This document shows, piece by piece, positions 34,901-42,071 of a DNA stretch of 64,000 nucleotides. Position 1 is the first letter of the stretch. Each line of letters starts with the position of its first letter. The stretch spans positions 1-64,000 of the forward strand of contig JAZNSW010000013.1 of the NCBI GenBank assembly GCA_045591505.1, in the 5' to 3' direction. The DNA comes from Colicola sp045591505. Lineage in GTDB: Bacteria; Bacteroidota; Bacteroidia; Bacteroidales; Paludibacteraceae. Below the pieces are notes generated by a model. It did not search any database. It worked only from the letters and a program-made list of their open reading frames with translations, and was not told the origin of the DNA. Position numbers and translations under genes: made by a program.

Positions 34901-35356
34901 TCTTGCCTGCGGCATCAATATAGGTTCACCAGCATCATCGCTAAGGAAATAATACCCATAACGACTATACGGATTTTGCGTATGACGCCATCTTCCTGCC
35001 GAAAAATGCCAAGCCACTGGACCCTCTGCATAAAACAAGAGATAATCACCCTTGCCAAACACGCCATCCTTTCCTTGATGCATATAATATGGTATCGATG
35101 GTAAATCATCGTATTTAAGCAACGTAAAATTTTCTGAAAGCATATTACCACCATATCCTAAAATTCGCACACGCGAGGGGTCTAATCCCCATGCTACCAA
35201 TGAATCGTATGGTAAACAATGCACGCCCGTTTCGCTGACACGTATCTTCACAAAGTTACCTTTACGCAGCACTGAGTGCTCTGCATACGTATGTCTTCCC
35301 GCCATTGCTATAATAGGGAAGAGCATAATACATATGACCATCAACCAACGTTTCAT
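31958..35356 (-). CDS. porU: Type IX secretion sortase PorU (C25 peptidase)
   Basis: Cell-surface gingipain-family peptidase that removes T9SS C-terminal domains and links cargo to A-LPS. The 1132 residues have a signal peptide (MKRWLMVICIMLFPIIAMAG), an N-terminal beta part, then the C25 catalytic domain with SGHGGYNNI (catalytic His) and FLATCSFSHFDGG (catalytic Cys), and a C-terminal sorting-like domain with ITYPNPVPQNG, NIYDLSGRLI and PGIYMYQVK. ATG 35356 forms an ATGA overlap with the FAH-like gene, which supports it over the TTG upstream. Cargo genes are not in this window. Confidence 0.95.
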   Translation of the reverse strand: MKRWLMVICIMLFPIIAMAGRHTYAEHSVLRKGNFVKIRVSETGVHCLPYDSLVAWGLDPSRVRILGYGGNMLSENFTLLKYDDLPSIPYYMHQGKDGVFGKGDYLLFYAEGPVAWHFSAGRWRHTQNPYSRYGYYFLSDDAGEPILMPQARALDDENVMDVDWHVRYMVHEIDSINLIDKSGVSGGGREFFHEKLHGRSDGLNIRFNVPDVLSKGNVVCMTDFAVTSTEPSRVTIGIGSARETTSVSAITTSDFYLRAIRDSLLMTAKANESDQVTVKIHFSSPSSGAEGYLNYVEVNVACSLVMRGNQLPISNVHYLSSNCPLRFTLSNATASTQIWRVTDGVKIEQMPTTMMEGKLSWVGNNDKADKYVAVNVNGSNWKVPRKVGNVANQDLHALNNIDYVIICPSAFKEPAIRLAKKHEEKDFLTWAVVTDEEVYNEFSSGTPDVSAYRWLMKMLYDRANGDVQRQPKSLLLMGNASYDNRKILNTSGVSHLLVYEGYNSTNETKAYGTDDYCGFMMDDAGVQTNGKFDDVYGTMQIGVGRLPVRTLEQANQVVDKLCHYMDNPYLGKWKNQICFLADDGDGGTHVQTAEAGAQIIAKENPNFVVNKIYLDAYEQEVNASGESYPLAKEQFMNQINKGVLFMNYSGHGGYNNITNELILRTRDIKNLQNKHLALWFLATCSFSHFDGGIPSAAEELLLNPNGGAIGVISACRTVYAMQNTYINRHFCDTIFGHKGYTDYNMTIGEANRIAKNKTGSDRNKMAYVLLGDPALRLNYPTDYMIKTTTQLDTLHALTVQKIAGYVATAEGDTASWFNGIMEVTVWDKKQEIMTRDNDEPKEWNKKFIAFEDYPNVLFAGQASVVDGKFEFTFMVPKDIRYNYGNGRIVYYASDKQNQEEAIGYYEDFVLGGSSLIEWKDTIGPDIRLYLNTPAFMDGDQTYEFPHFYAELYDENGINTTGSGIGHDLLMTLDNDPQQMYVLNDYFLANNNSYQRGLVSYKMPELTEGTHTLTFRGWDLLNNSSSKTLNFQVVKGLEPKIYQVITYPNPVPQNGVLHIRIAFDQEDELLESVVNIYDLSGRLISTYKQNNADEIIWNVSDMHVTPGIYMYQVKIKTTTSDYVSKAGKIIISE

Positions 35357-35853
35357 TTTATTTTGCAAAATAATAGTTCTTCATCTCCGTTATTGACAGT
35401 AATCACTTCTTCGGGAACCAAAGCGCGCTCAGCAGTAGCACAATCCACAAAAATCATATCGCCTTGACGCAGGGTCATCACCGCACTTGCACGACTGATA
35501 GCCTCATCAAAAGGAATGATTGTAGCCATCTCTTGCCATGAAGATAAATCCACAAAGTTTCCCACCACCATTGAATAATCAAAAGCCCATGCGCGCGCAT
35601 AGTCTCCTTTTAATAAAAAATCCGCTGCCCATATATTCAGTCCTGGAGCCGCCGCATCATAGTAGCGAGTAGCAAAACGAGCTGCGATATTCTTGCCCAA
35701 TCGGCTCACACGCAACACCACACAAGGTCGCATGCGAATATCTGCACTCCAGTCGGGAATGAAAAAGGGTTTACGATTCACCAATAACGAAGAATCGCCC
35801 TTCAATACCATCTTCACGACGCCATCTATTTTGCTAAAACCTATGATCTTCAT
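35353..35853 (-). CDS. FAH-fold-like protein
   Basis: A 166-residue cytoplasmic protein. RPCVVLRVSRLGKNIAARFA, AFDYSMVVGNF and the C-terminal LRQGDMIFVDCATA resemble the beta-sandwich of fumarylacetoacetate hydrolases (compare their AFDG.L..G and L..GD.I pattern), but the metal-binding E-x-E of active enzymes is not visible, and it is short. It may be a non-catalytic relative conserved next to porU. ATG 35853 follows its promoter; a longer frame to 35892 would start inside the -33 region. Confidence 0.7.
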   Translation of the reverse strand: MKIIGFSKIDGVVKMVLKGDSSLLVNRKPFFIPDWSADIRMRPCVVLRVSRLGKNIAARFATRYYDAAAPGLNIWAADFLLKGDYARAWAFDYSMVVGNFVDLSSWQEMATIIPFDEAISRASAVMTLRQGDMIFVDCATAERALVPEEVITVNNGDEELLFCKIK

Positions 35854-35861
35854 TGAAACTG

Positions 35862-35893
35862 CAAAAGTACAAAAAATTTTACATTTACACAAA
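35862..35893 (-). promoter_or_regulatory. Promoter of the FAH-like/porU/porV operon
   Basis: On the - strand TTTG (35893-35890), 20 bases, TACTTTTG (35869-35862), giving a leader of only a few bases before the ATG at 35853. Confidence 0.75.
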
Positions 35894-35939
35894 TCTATCT
35901 TACCAATAAGAAATACTTTCTTAAAAATCTATATGATAA

Positions 35940-37253
35940 TTATTTGGCTCGAATAAACACTTGCACAGGTGTGCCATTAAAATCCCACCATTCACGCAAT
36001 TTATTTTCTAAGAAGCGACGATATGGTTCTTTCACATATTGTGGCAAATTAGCAAAGAAAACAAAGGTTGGTATTTGCGTATTAGGCAATTGGGTGCAAT
36101 ATTTAATTTTGATATATTTACCTTTTGTTGCTGGTGGAGGATAATTTTCAATCAATGGCAAAAATCGCTCATTCAATTGGGCAGTATGTACTTTGCGTTG
36201 CTTATTTTCATATACATGCAAAGCTGTTTCCATCACTTTGAAAATGCGTTGTTTAGTAAGTGCAGAGGTGAAAATGATGGGAAAATCTATAAATGGTGCA
36301 ATACGTTCACGAATAGCACGCTCATATCCTTTAATATCTGCATTTGTTTTGCTCTCTATCAAATCCCACTTATTCACACACACCACCAAGCCCTTTTTAT
36401 TCTTTTGTATCAGGGAGTAAATATTCAAATCTTGTGCTTCAATACCGCGTGTAGCATCTATCATCAAGATACAAACGTCAGAATTCTCTATTGCACGGAT
36501 GGAACGAACAACCGAATAGTATTCCAAATCCTCATTTACTTTCGCTTTTTTACGAATACCCGCAGTATCTACCAGATAAAAATCTTTGCCAAATTTATTA
36601 TAGCGTGTGTAGATACTATCGCGCGTAGTCCCCGGAATATCAGTAACAATCGTTCGTTCCTCGCCTATAAACGCATTCAAGATACTACTCTTGCCCGCAT
36701 TAGGTCGTCCCACAATAGCAAAACGAGGCAACTCATCCAATTCCTCACCTGCCACAGTTTCTTTGAATCGACTACAAATTTCATCCAGTAAATCGCCTGT
36801 CCCCAAACCATTCTCAGCGGACAAGATATATGGTTCACCCAAGCCCAATTTATAAAACTCTGGAGCACCATATTGTTGGTCAAACTGATCAACCTTATTA
36901 ACTGCCAACACAGTTTCTTTCTTTGCTTGACGCAATAAATGAGCTACTTCCATATCAAACTGTGTCACACCCGCATTCACATCCACCACTAGCAAGATCA
37001 CATCTGCCTCCTTGATGGCAAGGTTCACTTGATGGTTGATTTCGCTCTCAAATGTATCATCCGAATTGACTACCCATCCACCCGTGTCTATCACGGAAAA
37101 CTCCTTGCCACACCACTCACTCTTACCATATTGTCGGTCACGAGTAGTACCTGCTGCATCATTTACTATCGCTCGACGCGTCTTGGTCAAACGATTAAAA
37201 AGGGTCGATTTCCCTACATTGGGACGTCCCACTATCGCTAAAATATTTGCCAT
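35940..37253 (-). CDS. der: Ribosome assembly GTPase Der
   Basis: Double-GTPase protein for 50S maturation. The 437 residues have two G domains: GRPNVGKSTLFN and DTGGWV, NKVD in the first; GRPNAGKSSILN, DTAGIRKK and NKWDLI in the second; then the KH-like C-terminal domain (YCTQLPNTQIPTFVFF, FLENKLREWWDFNGTPVQVF). Full length, secure. Confidence 0.97.
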   Translation of the reverse strand: MANILAIVGRPNVGKSTLFNRLTKTRRAIVNDAAGTTRDRQYGKSEWCGKEFSVIDTGGWVVNSDDTFESEINHQVNLAIKEADVILLVVDVNAGVTQFDMEVAHLLRQAKKETVLAVNKVDQFDQQYGAPEFYKLGLGEPYILSAENGLGTGDLLDEICSRFKETVAGEELDELPRFAIVGRPNAGKSSILNAFIGEERTIVTDIPGTTRDSIYTRYNKFGKDFYLVDTAGIRKKAKVNEDLEYYSVVRSIRAIENSDVCILMIDATRGIEAQDLNIYSLIQKNKKGLVVCVNKWDLIESKTNADIKGYERAIRERIAPFIDFPIIFTSALTKQRIFKVMETALHVYENKQRKVHTAQLNERFLPLIENYPPPATKGKYIKIKYCTQLPNTQIPTFVFFANLPQYVKEPYRRFLENKLREWWDFNGTPVQVFIRAK

Positions 37254-37292
37254 AGTATTTCCTTATTTATAAATTCATTATCTCAAAAACTA

Positions 37293-37853
37293 TTACTTAC
37301 AATCGCACTCGCCACCGCAGTCTTCGCAACTACCTTTGCAGCCACCACAACCACCACAACCACGATGATGCAAGGCCTTCAATTCGCCCTCGGTCACCTC
37401 ACGAATATTCAACACCTTGCCTATAAAATGCAGATTTTCACCAGCCAAAGGATGATTCAAATCAATAGTCACATGTTCCTCTGCAATCTCTACAATCTGC
37501 GCATTGATAATTTGACCATCTACCGTATTCATTGGTACAATCGCCCCCTCAAATACGCGCTCCGAGTCAAACTCGCCGTCGCCATTATAGAACATCTTTT
37601 TTTCTAATTGCAGCACACCTTCTGTATCATATTCCCCATATGCATCTTCACAAGCAATACGGAAATCGAACAATTCGCCTTCTGCTAATCCCGCCATATG
37701 CTTTTCGAATGCTGGCAACATCATACCTTCACCATGACAATACACCAAAGGACGATCCTCCGTTGCTTGCTCCATTACTTCTTCACTTCCATTATCTCCA
37801 TCCACATACAAATCGTATTGGAGGGTTACTACTTTTCTTGCTTCTATTTTCAT
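37293..37853 (-). CDS. slyD: SlyD-type FKBP prolyl isomerase with Cys-rich metal tail
   Basis: Cytoplasmic peptidyl-prolyl isomerase/chaperone, in other bacteria also a nickel carrier. The 186 residues have the FKBP part (VTLQYDLYVD, EGMMLPAFEKHMAGLAEGE) with the insert-in-flap region, then AQIVEIAEEHVTIDLNHPLAGENLHF, the SlyD signature, and a tail (HHRGCGGCGGCKGSCEDC and more) with eight or so Cys and two His, suited to bind Ni or Zn. It lies 39 bases upstream of der, probably cotranscribed. Confidence 0.94.
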   Translation of the reverse strand: MKIEARKVVTLQYDLYVDGDNGSEEVMEQATEDRPLVYCHGEGMMLPAFEKHMAGLAEGELFDFRIACEDAYGEYDTEGVLQLEKKMFYNGDGEFDSERVFEGAIVPMNTVDGQIINAQIVEIAEEHVTIDLNHPLAGENLHFIGKVLNIREVTEGELKALHHRGCGGCGGCKGSCEDCGGECDCK

Positions 37854-37888
37854 ATGCTTTTTTTTATAATTGTTTGCTATAAATCATT

Positions 37889-40645
37889 TTACCACCAGTC
37901 CACACGACGGCTTGTAGCATCTGCGCTACTCTTATCATATTTCAAATCTTTCAGCATGCTAGCATTCACACCTATATGGAAGGTATAACTCTTATACGGA
38001 CCAAATGGCACAAAACTTGCACTCATGCTCCAGCAGTGCAAATCCCTACTCACATTGATATTTGTGTAAGATAATTTCTTTGCATTCACATCATAACTCA
38101 GCGATGTACTTGCTTTCCACCCTTTACCTAAGCCAATGGATGCAGAGAAACTCAAATTATGCCTGAATCCCATTTTAGGATAATTACGTTTCTCATCCCA
38201 CTCTGTACCAGGTGCATAACGTAAATTATATGATACACTCAAGCTCCATGGAATTTCTGCAAACAAATAACCATCATCAGTAACATTGTCCTTTTCGGGT
38301 TTGCGTTTTTTACTATTCTGTTGTTCTTCTGGCTCTATCAATTCGCCCGTCAGTGGGTCTATCGTTGGTTCCAACAAATCTTCTTCCATGGCAGATTCTA
38401 TTTCTTTATCTTCACGATTGAACCAACGTTTCACGACATCATTGTTAAACGTATAACTGAAACTCGTACTCGTTCCCAAAAAATGGGGAAAACGACCATG
38501 ATTCCAATATAACTCATTACAACGAACATGCTGACCGCTAGCGGTAGTTGTGTACATGTATGGATCAAACTGACCGCTCAAATTGATGGTATAATTTACT
38601 TTAGGAATCTTGATACGTAGATTCACAGAGAAGTTCTGCCAGTTCATGGAGTCTGCAATGAAATTATAACCTCCGCTAATACTAAAATTATCAATAATGC
38701 TATACACCTTGTAAGGTTCCTTACCTGTGGTATCTTTGTCATTGCGTAATTTCATCTCCAAATTATTACCCAAAGAAAACGACAAACTTGCCGAACTACC
38801 TCTACCTGGAGCTTCGCGGAATCGAGAATAGTTTACTACTTCAAATATCGGCAAACCATTCTCATCTAGTTTAGGCACAATATTTCCCGCTTCATCATAT
38901 GTAGTCAACATCCTATCATATGTCCCATAAAAACCACCATAACGCTTCGCCCACATGGGGTCACTAAAATCAGGATGATAGTTGAAACTCACATTCGGAG
39001 TCATCACATGACGAAAACGGTCTACTTTATCGCCAAATATCTTACGATTGGGTATATAGAATCCATACAATTTCGTACTCAAACTTACACTTGCATTAAA
39101 GTCGTACACATTATAAAAACCCATTACAGTGTCTTTTTTCACTTCATAACTCTCCTCATCCCATCGCTGATCCACACGCTGGAAAAACATTCGGTCATTA
39201 AAGCTCAAACTCGGCGTGACACTTATATATTTAAAGAGCATAAAAGATGCTGAACTATTCAGCGTATGCTTCAAACCATTCTGCCAGTCTTTAACAAAGT
39301 TCGATTTCAAGAGATAATCTTCCTTACATTTTATTGAGTTATAGAAACTTCCACTATACTGCAAACTAATTTTCTCATACCACCGTTCTTTACCCACACG
39401 TTGTTTGCGCTTAAATGGATAGATGCGGCTCATGCTCACATTGAGATTAGGAAGACTCACATTGAGGGATGAGTCTCGCATATTCTGTGTGATTGACATG
39501 CTCGCGCTCAAGCTCCACGGACTATCAGGAAAACGCTGAGTATAGTTCACCGTACTGCTGGTACTGCTCTCTGAGTTGGCTTGAATATTGTAATAATTAT
39601 TGATATTACTACGATTATAACCAGCCGTTTTAAAGTTTACACTCGCCGAGAAATTGCTATAAGGATTCGCTTTCGCATCTTGCGTATGTGTCCATTGTAC
39701 GCTCAAATTCTTTGCCACACTATAATCGGGCATATCCTTCTCACCTGTCACGTCCCAACGGTAGTTCAAACTCAGATTACCACGAAATTTATATCGCTTC
39801 ACATAGCGGGAGGCAGCCGAAACGCTCCACGTACCACGAGTATATATATCTCCCTTTAACTCCAAATCAAAATAGTCGTTTATAGCAAAATAATACCCCA
39901 AACCTTGCAAGTACATACCACGCGTATAATCATCACCAAAGTTCGGCATTATCAAACCGCTGGAATAAGTATTCGTAAAAGGGAAGAAACCAAAAGGCAC
40001 AGCTAATGGCAATGGCACTTCACCCACTACTAAATACGCAGGACCAAACACCACATCTTTCCGTGGCTGAACTTTACCTTTAGTCATTTGTAGATAAAAG
40101 TGAGGATGCTCATGATCATTGCACGTAGTATATTTACCGCCATGCAACATTAACGTATTATCCGCGCGTTTTTTGGTTGTATCTGCAATCAAATATCCCT
40201 CACCTTGCTCTGTCACCACATGACGAATTAATCCCTTTTGTGTCTTCAGGTTATATAATATCTCTTTAGATTCGTAACTCTCTTCACCATCTTTGAATAC
40301 TGGCAAACCGATTGTTTCATCATTTATCGTATCATACACACCACTCGCATACAAAGTGCTACTATCCATACATACACGAATATACTCTGCGGTTAAACCC
40401 ATGGACTTATATTGCAATTCACCATCGCCGTACATATGCGCAATTCCTTTGCCAGTCATTACCATCGAATCTTTGGAGGTGTATGACACACGGGCATCAA
40501 TCGTTTGTTTGCGAGGAGCAACGGTATCCGTCTGCGAAACACTTATCAGCGGGTCCTGAAGAGGATCCACTACCCGCACACTATCTGCGGCCACTGCGAA
40601 CAACCCGCACAGCCATGCACTTATTATGATAATGATTCGCTTCAT
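37889..40645 (-). CDS. lptD: LPS-assembly outer-membrane protein LptD
   Basis: Barrel that inserts lipopolysaccharide into the outer leaflet. The 918 residues have a signal peptide (KRIIIIISAWLCGLFAVAA), an OstA-like beta-jellyroll (residues about 45-200: RVSYTSKDSMVMTGKGIAHMYG region, YTTCNDHEHPHFYLQ), VPLPLAVPFGFFPFTNTYSSGLIMP linking to the barrel, and many aromatic strands. The Cys of TTCND matches the conserved LptD Cys. A short acidic, Lys/Arg-rich loop (EEQQNSKKRKPEKD) lies about residue 800. Own promoter, with a hairpin in the leader. Confidence 0.92.
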   Translation of the reverse strand: MKRIIIIISAWLCGLFAVAADSVRVVDPLQDPLISVSQTDTVAPRKQTIDARVSYTSKDSMVMTGKGIAHMYGDGELQYKSMGLTAEYIRVCMDSSTLYASGVYDTINDETIGLPVFKDGEESYESKEILYNLKTQKGLIRHVVTEQGEGYLIADTTKKRADNTLMLHGGKYTTCNDHEHPHFYLQMTKGKVQPRKDVVFGPAYLVVGEVPLPLAVPFGFFPFTNTYSSGLIMPNFGDDYTRGMYLQGLGYYFAINDYFDLELKGDIYTRGTWSVSAASRYVKRYKFRGNLSLNYRWDVTGEKDMPDYSVAKNLSVQWTHTQDAKANPYSNFSASVNFKTAGYNRSNINNYYNIQANSESSTSSTVNYTQRFPDSPWSLSASMSITQNMRDSSLNVSLPNLNVSMSRIYPFKRKQRVGKERWYEKISLQYSGSFYNSIKCKEDYLLKSNFVKDWQNGLKHTLNSSASFMLFKYISVTPSLSFNDRMFFQRVDQRWDEESYEVKKDTVMGFYNVYDFNASVSLSTKLYGFYIPNRKIFGDKVDRFRHVMTPNVSFNYHPDFSDPMWAKRYGGFYGTYDRMLTTYDEAGNIVPKLDENGLPIFEVVNYSRFREAPGRGSSASLSFSLGNNLEMKLRNDKDTTGKEPYKVYSIIDNFSISGGYNFIADSMNWQNFSVNLRIKIPKVNYTINLSGQFDPYMYTTTASGQHVRCNELYWNHGRFPHFLGTSTSFSYTFNNDVVKRWFNREDKEIESAMEEDLLEPTIDPLTGELIEPEEQQNSKKRKPEKDNVTDDGYLFAEIPWSLSVSYNLRYAPGTEWDEKRNYPKMGFRHNLSFSASIGLGKGWKASTSLSYDVNAKKLSYTNINVSRDLHCWSMSASFVPFGPYKSYTFHIGVNASMLKDLKYDKSSADATSRRVDWW

Positions 40646-40669
40646 TTACTTTTCACCTTTCAGTTTTCT

Positions 40670-40695
40670 CGTGTTACACGCGCGCGCATAACACG
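40670..40695 (-). promoter_or_regulatory. Hairpin in the lptD leader
   Basis: CGTGTTA (40670-40676) pairs with TAACACG (40689-40695) around a 12-base loop made of alternating CG. It lies between the predicted lptD start site (about 40702) and the ATG at 40645, within a 57-base leader. Confidence 0.5.
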
Positions 40696-40707
40696 CAAAA
40701 AATCGTG

Positions 40708-40739
40708 CAAAGGTACAACTTTTTTTTCATATATACAAT
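40708..40739 (-). promoter_or_regulatory. lptD promoter
   Basis: On the - strand ATTG (40739-40736), 20 bases, TACCTTTG (40715-40708). Confidence 0.72.
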
Positions 40740-40812
40740 ATTTAGACTCTTTTTTTTGTGTTAAAGCATGAAAGTGCTAAAGTATGTAGTTATCCATCTG
40801 TCCCTCCTCGCT

Positions 40813-40907
40813 CATTACCTTATCGCCCTATTGCCTCATTCCCAGCGGTAGATAAGCAGTAGATAAGCGGTAGTTACCGCCTTATCATCCTATCGCTTCA
40901 ACGCCCC
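40813..40907. repeat. Mixed octamer and 11-bp arrays between lptD and pheS
   Basis: The 382-base gap between lptD and pheS holds octamer units in inverted orientation (TATCGCCC, TATTGCCTCATT at 40819-40840 and TATCATCC, TATCGCTT near 40883-40900), and between them three 11-bp units AGCGGTAGATA, AGCAGTAGATA, AGCGGTAGTTA (40844-40876). The 11-bp unit recurs at 54982-55014. Confidence 0.75.
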
Positions 40908-40933
40908 AAAAAACACACAAAAATTACAAAAAA

Positions 40934-40965
40934 TTTGCATATACGGATTGTTTTTTGTAATTTTG
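40934..40965 (+). promoter_or_regulatory. pheS promoter
   Basis: TTTG (40934-40937), 20 bases, TAATTTTG (40958-40965). Confidence 0.75.
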
Positions 40966-40974
40966 CAGGCGATT

Positions 40975-41031
40975 ATGGATTTTTGCGAAAAATCCCCAAC
41001 AAACTACGATAAATATAGTATTCTGATATGA
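40975..41031 (+). CDS. Possible 18-residue leader peptide before pheS
   Basis: ATG at 40975, a few bases after the predicted transcription start, opens an 18-codon frame (MDFCEKSPTNYDKYSILI) whose TGA (41029-41031) overlaps the pheS ATG (41028-41030). Codons 2-6 sit in a perfect 8-bp hairpin GGATTTTT/AAAAATCC (40977-40995). It has one Phe codon only, so a classical Phe attenuator is unlikely; translational coupling is possible. It could also be chance. Confidence 0.35.
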   Translation: MDFCEKSPTNYDKYSILI

Positions 41032-42071
41032 TTAATCGCATTCAAGACTTAACAGCCCAAGCGGCAAATTTAACAGCCACCACCCTCGAAGAAGTTGAGG
41101 CACTGCGCATCAAATACCTTTCTAAAAAAGGTTGTATTACTGAGTTATTCAATGATTTTCGCAATGTGCCTAAAGAGCAAAAACGCGAAATTGGTCAAGC
41201 CCTTAATGCACTCCGTCAAAACTATGAGACACGCATCAGCGAACTACGTGAAGCGGTAGAAGCAAGCGGAACAAGCAGAAATAGTGCAGATATATTGGAC
41301 CTTACTCGCACACCCGACCCAATCGCATTAGGTACACGCCACCCACTATCATTAGTAAGAGAGCAAATTATTGACATCTTCTCGCGTGTCGGATTCACTG
41401 TGGCTGAAGGACCTGAAGTAGAAGACGATAACCACGTATATTCATTGCTTAATTTTGCGCCTGAACACCCTGCTCGAGATATGCAAGATACCTTCTTCAT
41501 TGAAAAAGAGATTGGCGTACAAAAGCCATCAGACATCTTATTGCGCTCACACACATCCAGCGTGCAGACGCGCACCATGCTCGCGCAAGAACCACCCATT
41601 CGTGTTCTATGCCCTGGTAGAGTATATCGAAACGAAGCTATTTCTGCACGAGCACACTGCTTCTTCCACCAAGTAGAAGGATTATATATTGATAAGAATG
41701 TCAGTTTTGCAGACCTGCGCGAAGTACTATTGTATTTTGCCAAGGAGATGTTCGGACCAGAAACACAAATTCGACTACGACCAAGTTATTTCCCATTTAC
41801 AGAACCTTCCGCAGAAATGGATATTTCTTGCGACCTCTGTGGTGGAAAAGGTTGCTCTTTCTGCAAAGGTACTGGTTGGGTGGAGATTCTCGGTTGTGGA
41901 ATGGTAGATCCTAACGTGCTCGAATCTTGCGGTATTGATTCCAAAGTCTATACGGGGTATGCCTTCGGATTGGGAGTAGAGCGTATCACTAATCTCAAAT
42001 ACCGCGTAAAAGACCTCCGACTTTTCTCGGAGAACGATGTGCGCTTCCTCCAACAATTTGAAGGATGCTAA
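41028..42071 (+). CDS. pheS: Phenylalanyl-tRNA synthetase alpha subunit
   Basis: Catalytic subunit for Phe-tRNA formation. The 347 residues have the N-terminal coiled coil (about 1-90), then HPLSLVREQIIDIF, GFTVAEGPEVEDD, the motif 2 region VCTL-like RVLCPGRVYRNE with FHQVEGLYID, and motif 3 AFGLGVERITNLKY. Also present is the Cys pair region DLCGGKGCSFCKGTGW typical of PheS. pheT is not adjacent. The stop overlaps the next ATG by 7 bases. Confidence 0.96.
   Translation: MINRIQDLTAQAANLTATTLEEVEALRIKYLSKKGCITELFNDFRNVPKEQKREIGQALNALRQNYETRISELREAVEASGTSRNSADILDLTRTPDPIALGTRHPLSLVREQIIDIFSRVGFTVAEGPEVEDDNHVYSLLNFAPEHPARDMQDTFFIEKEIGVQKPSDILLRSHTSSVQTRTMLAQEPPIRVLCPGRVYRNEAISARAHCFFHQVEGLYIDKNVSFADLREVLLYFAKEMFGPETQIRLRPSYFPFTEPSAEMDISCDLCGGKGCSFCKGTGWVEILGCGMVDPNVLESCGIDSKVYTGYAFGLGVERITNLKYRVKDLRLFSENDVRFLQQFEGC

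Noticed and set aside
36039..36791. A 250-codon open frame on the + strand
   Set aside because: It lies fully antisense to der, whose conserved GTPase motifs fix the coding strand. The product is Cys/Phe/Ile-rich with no domain.
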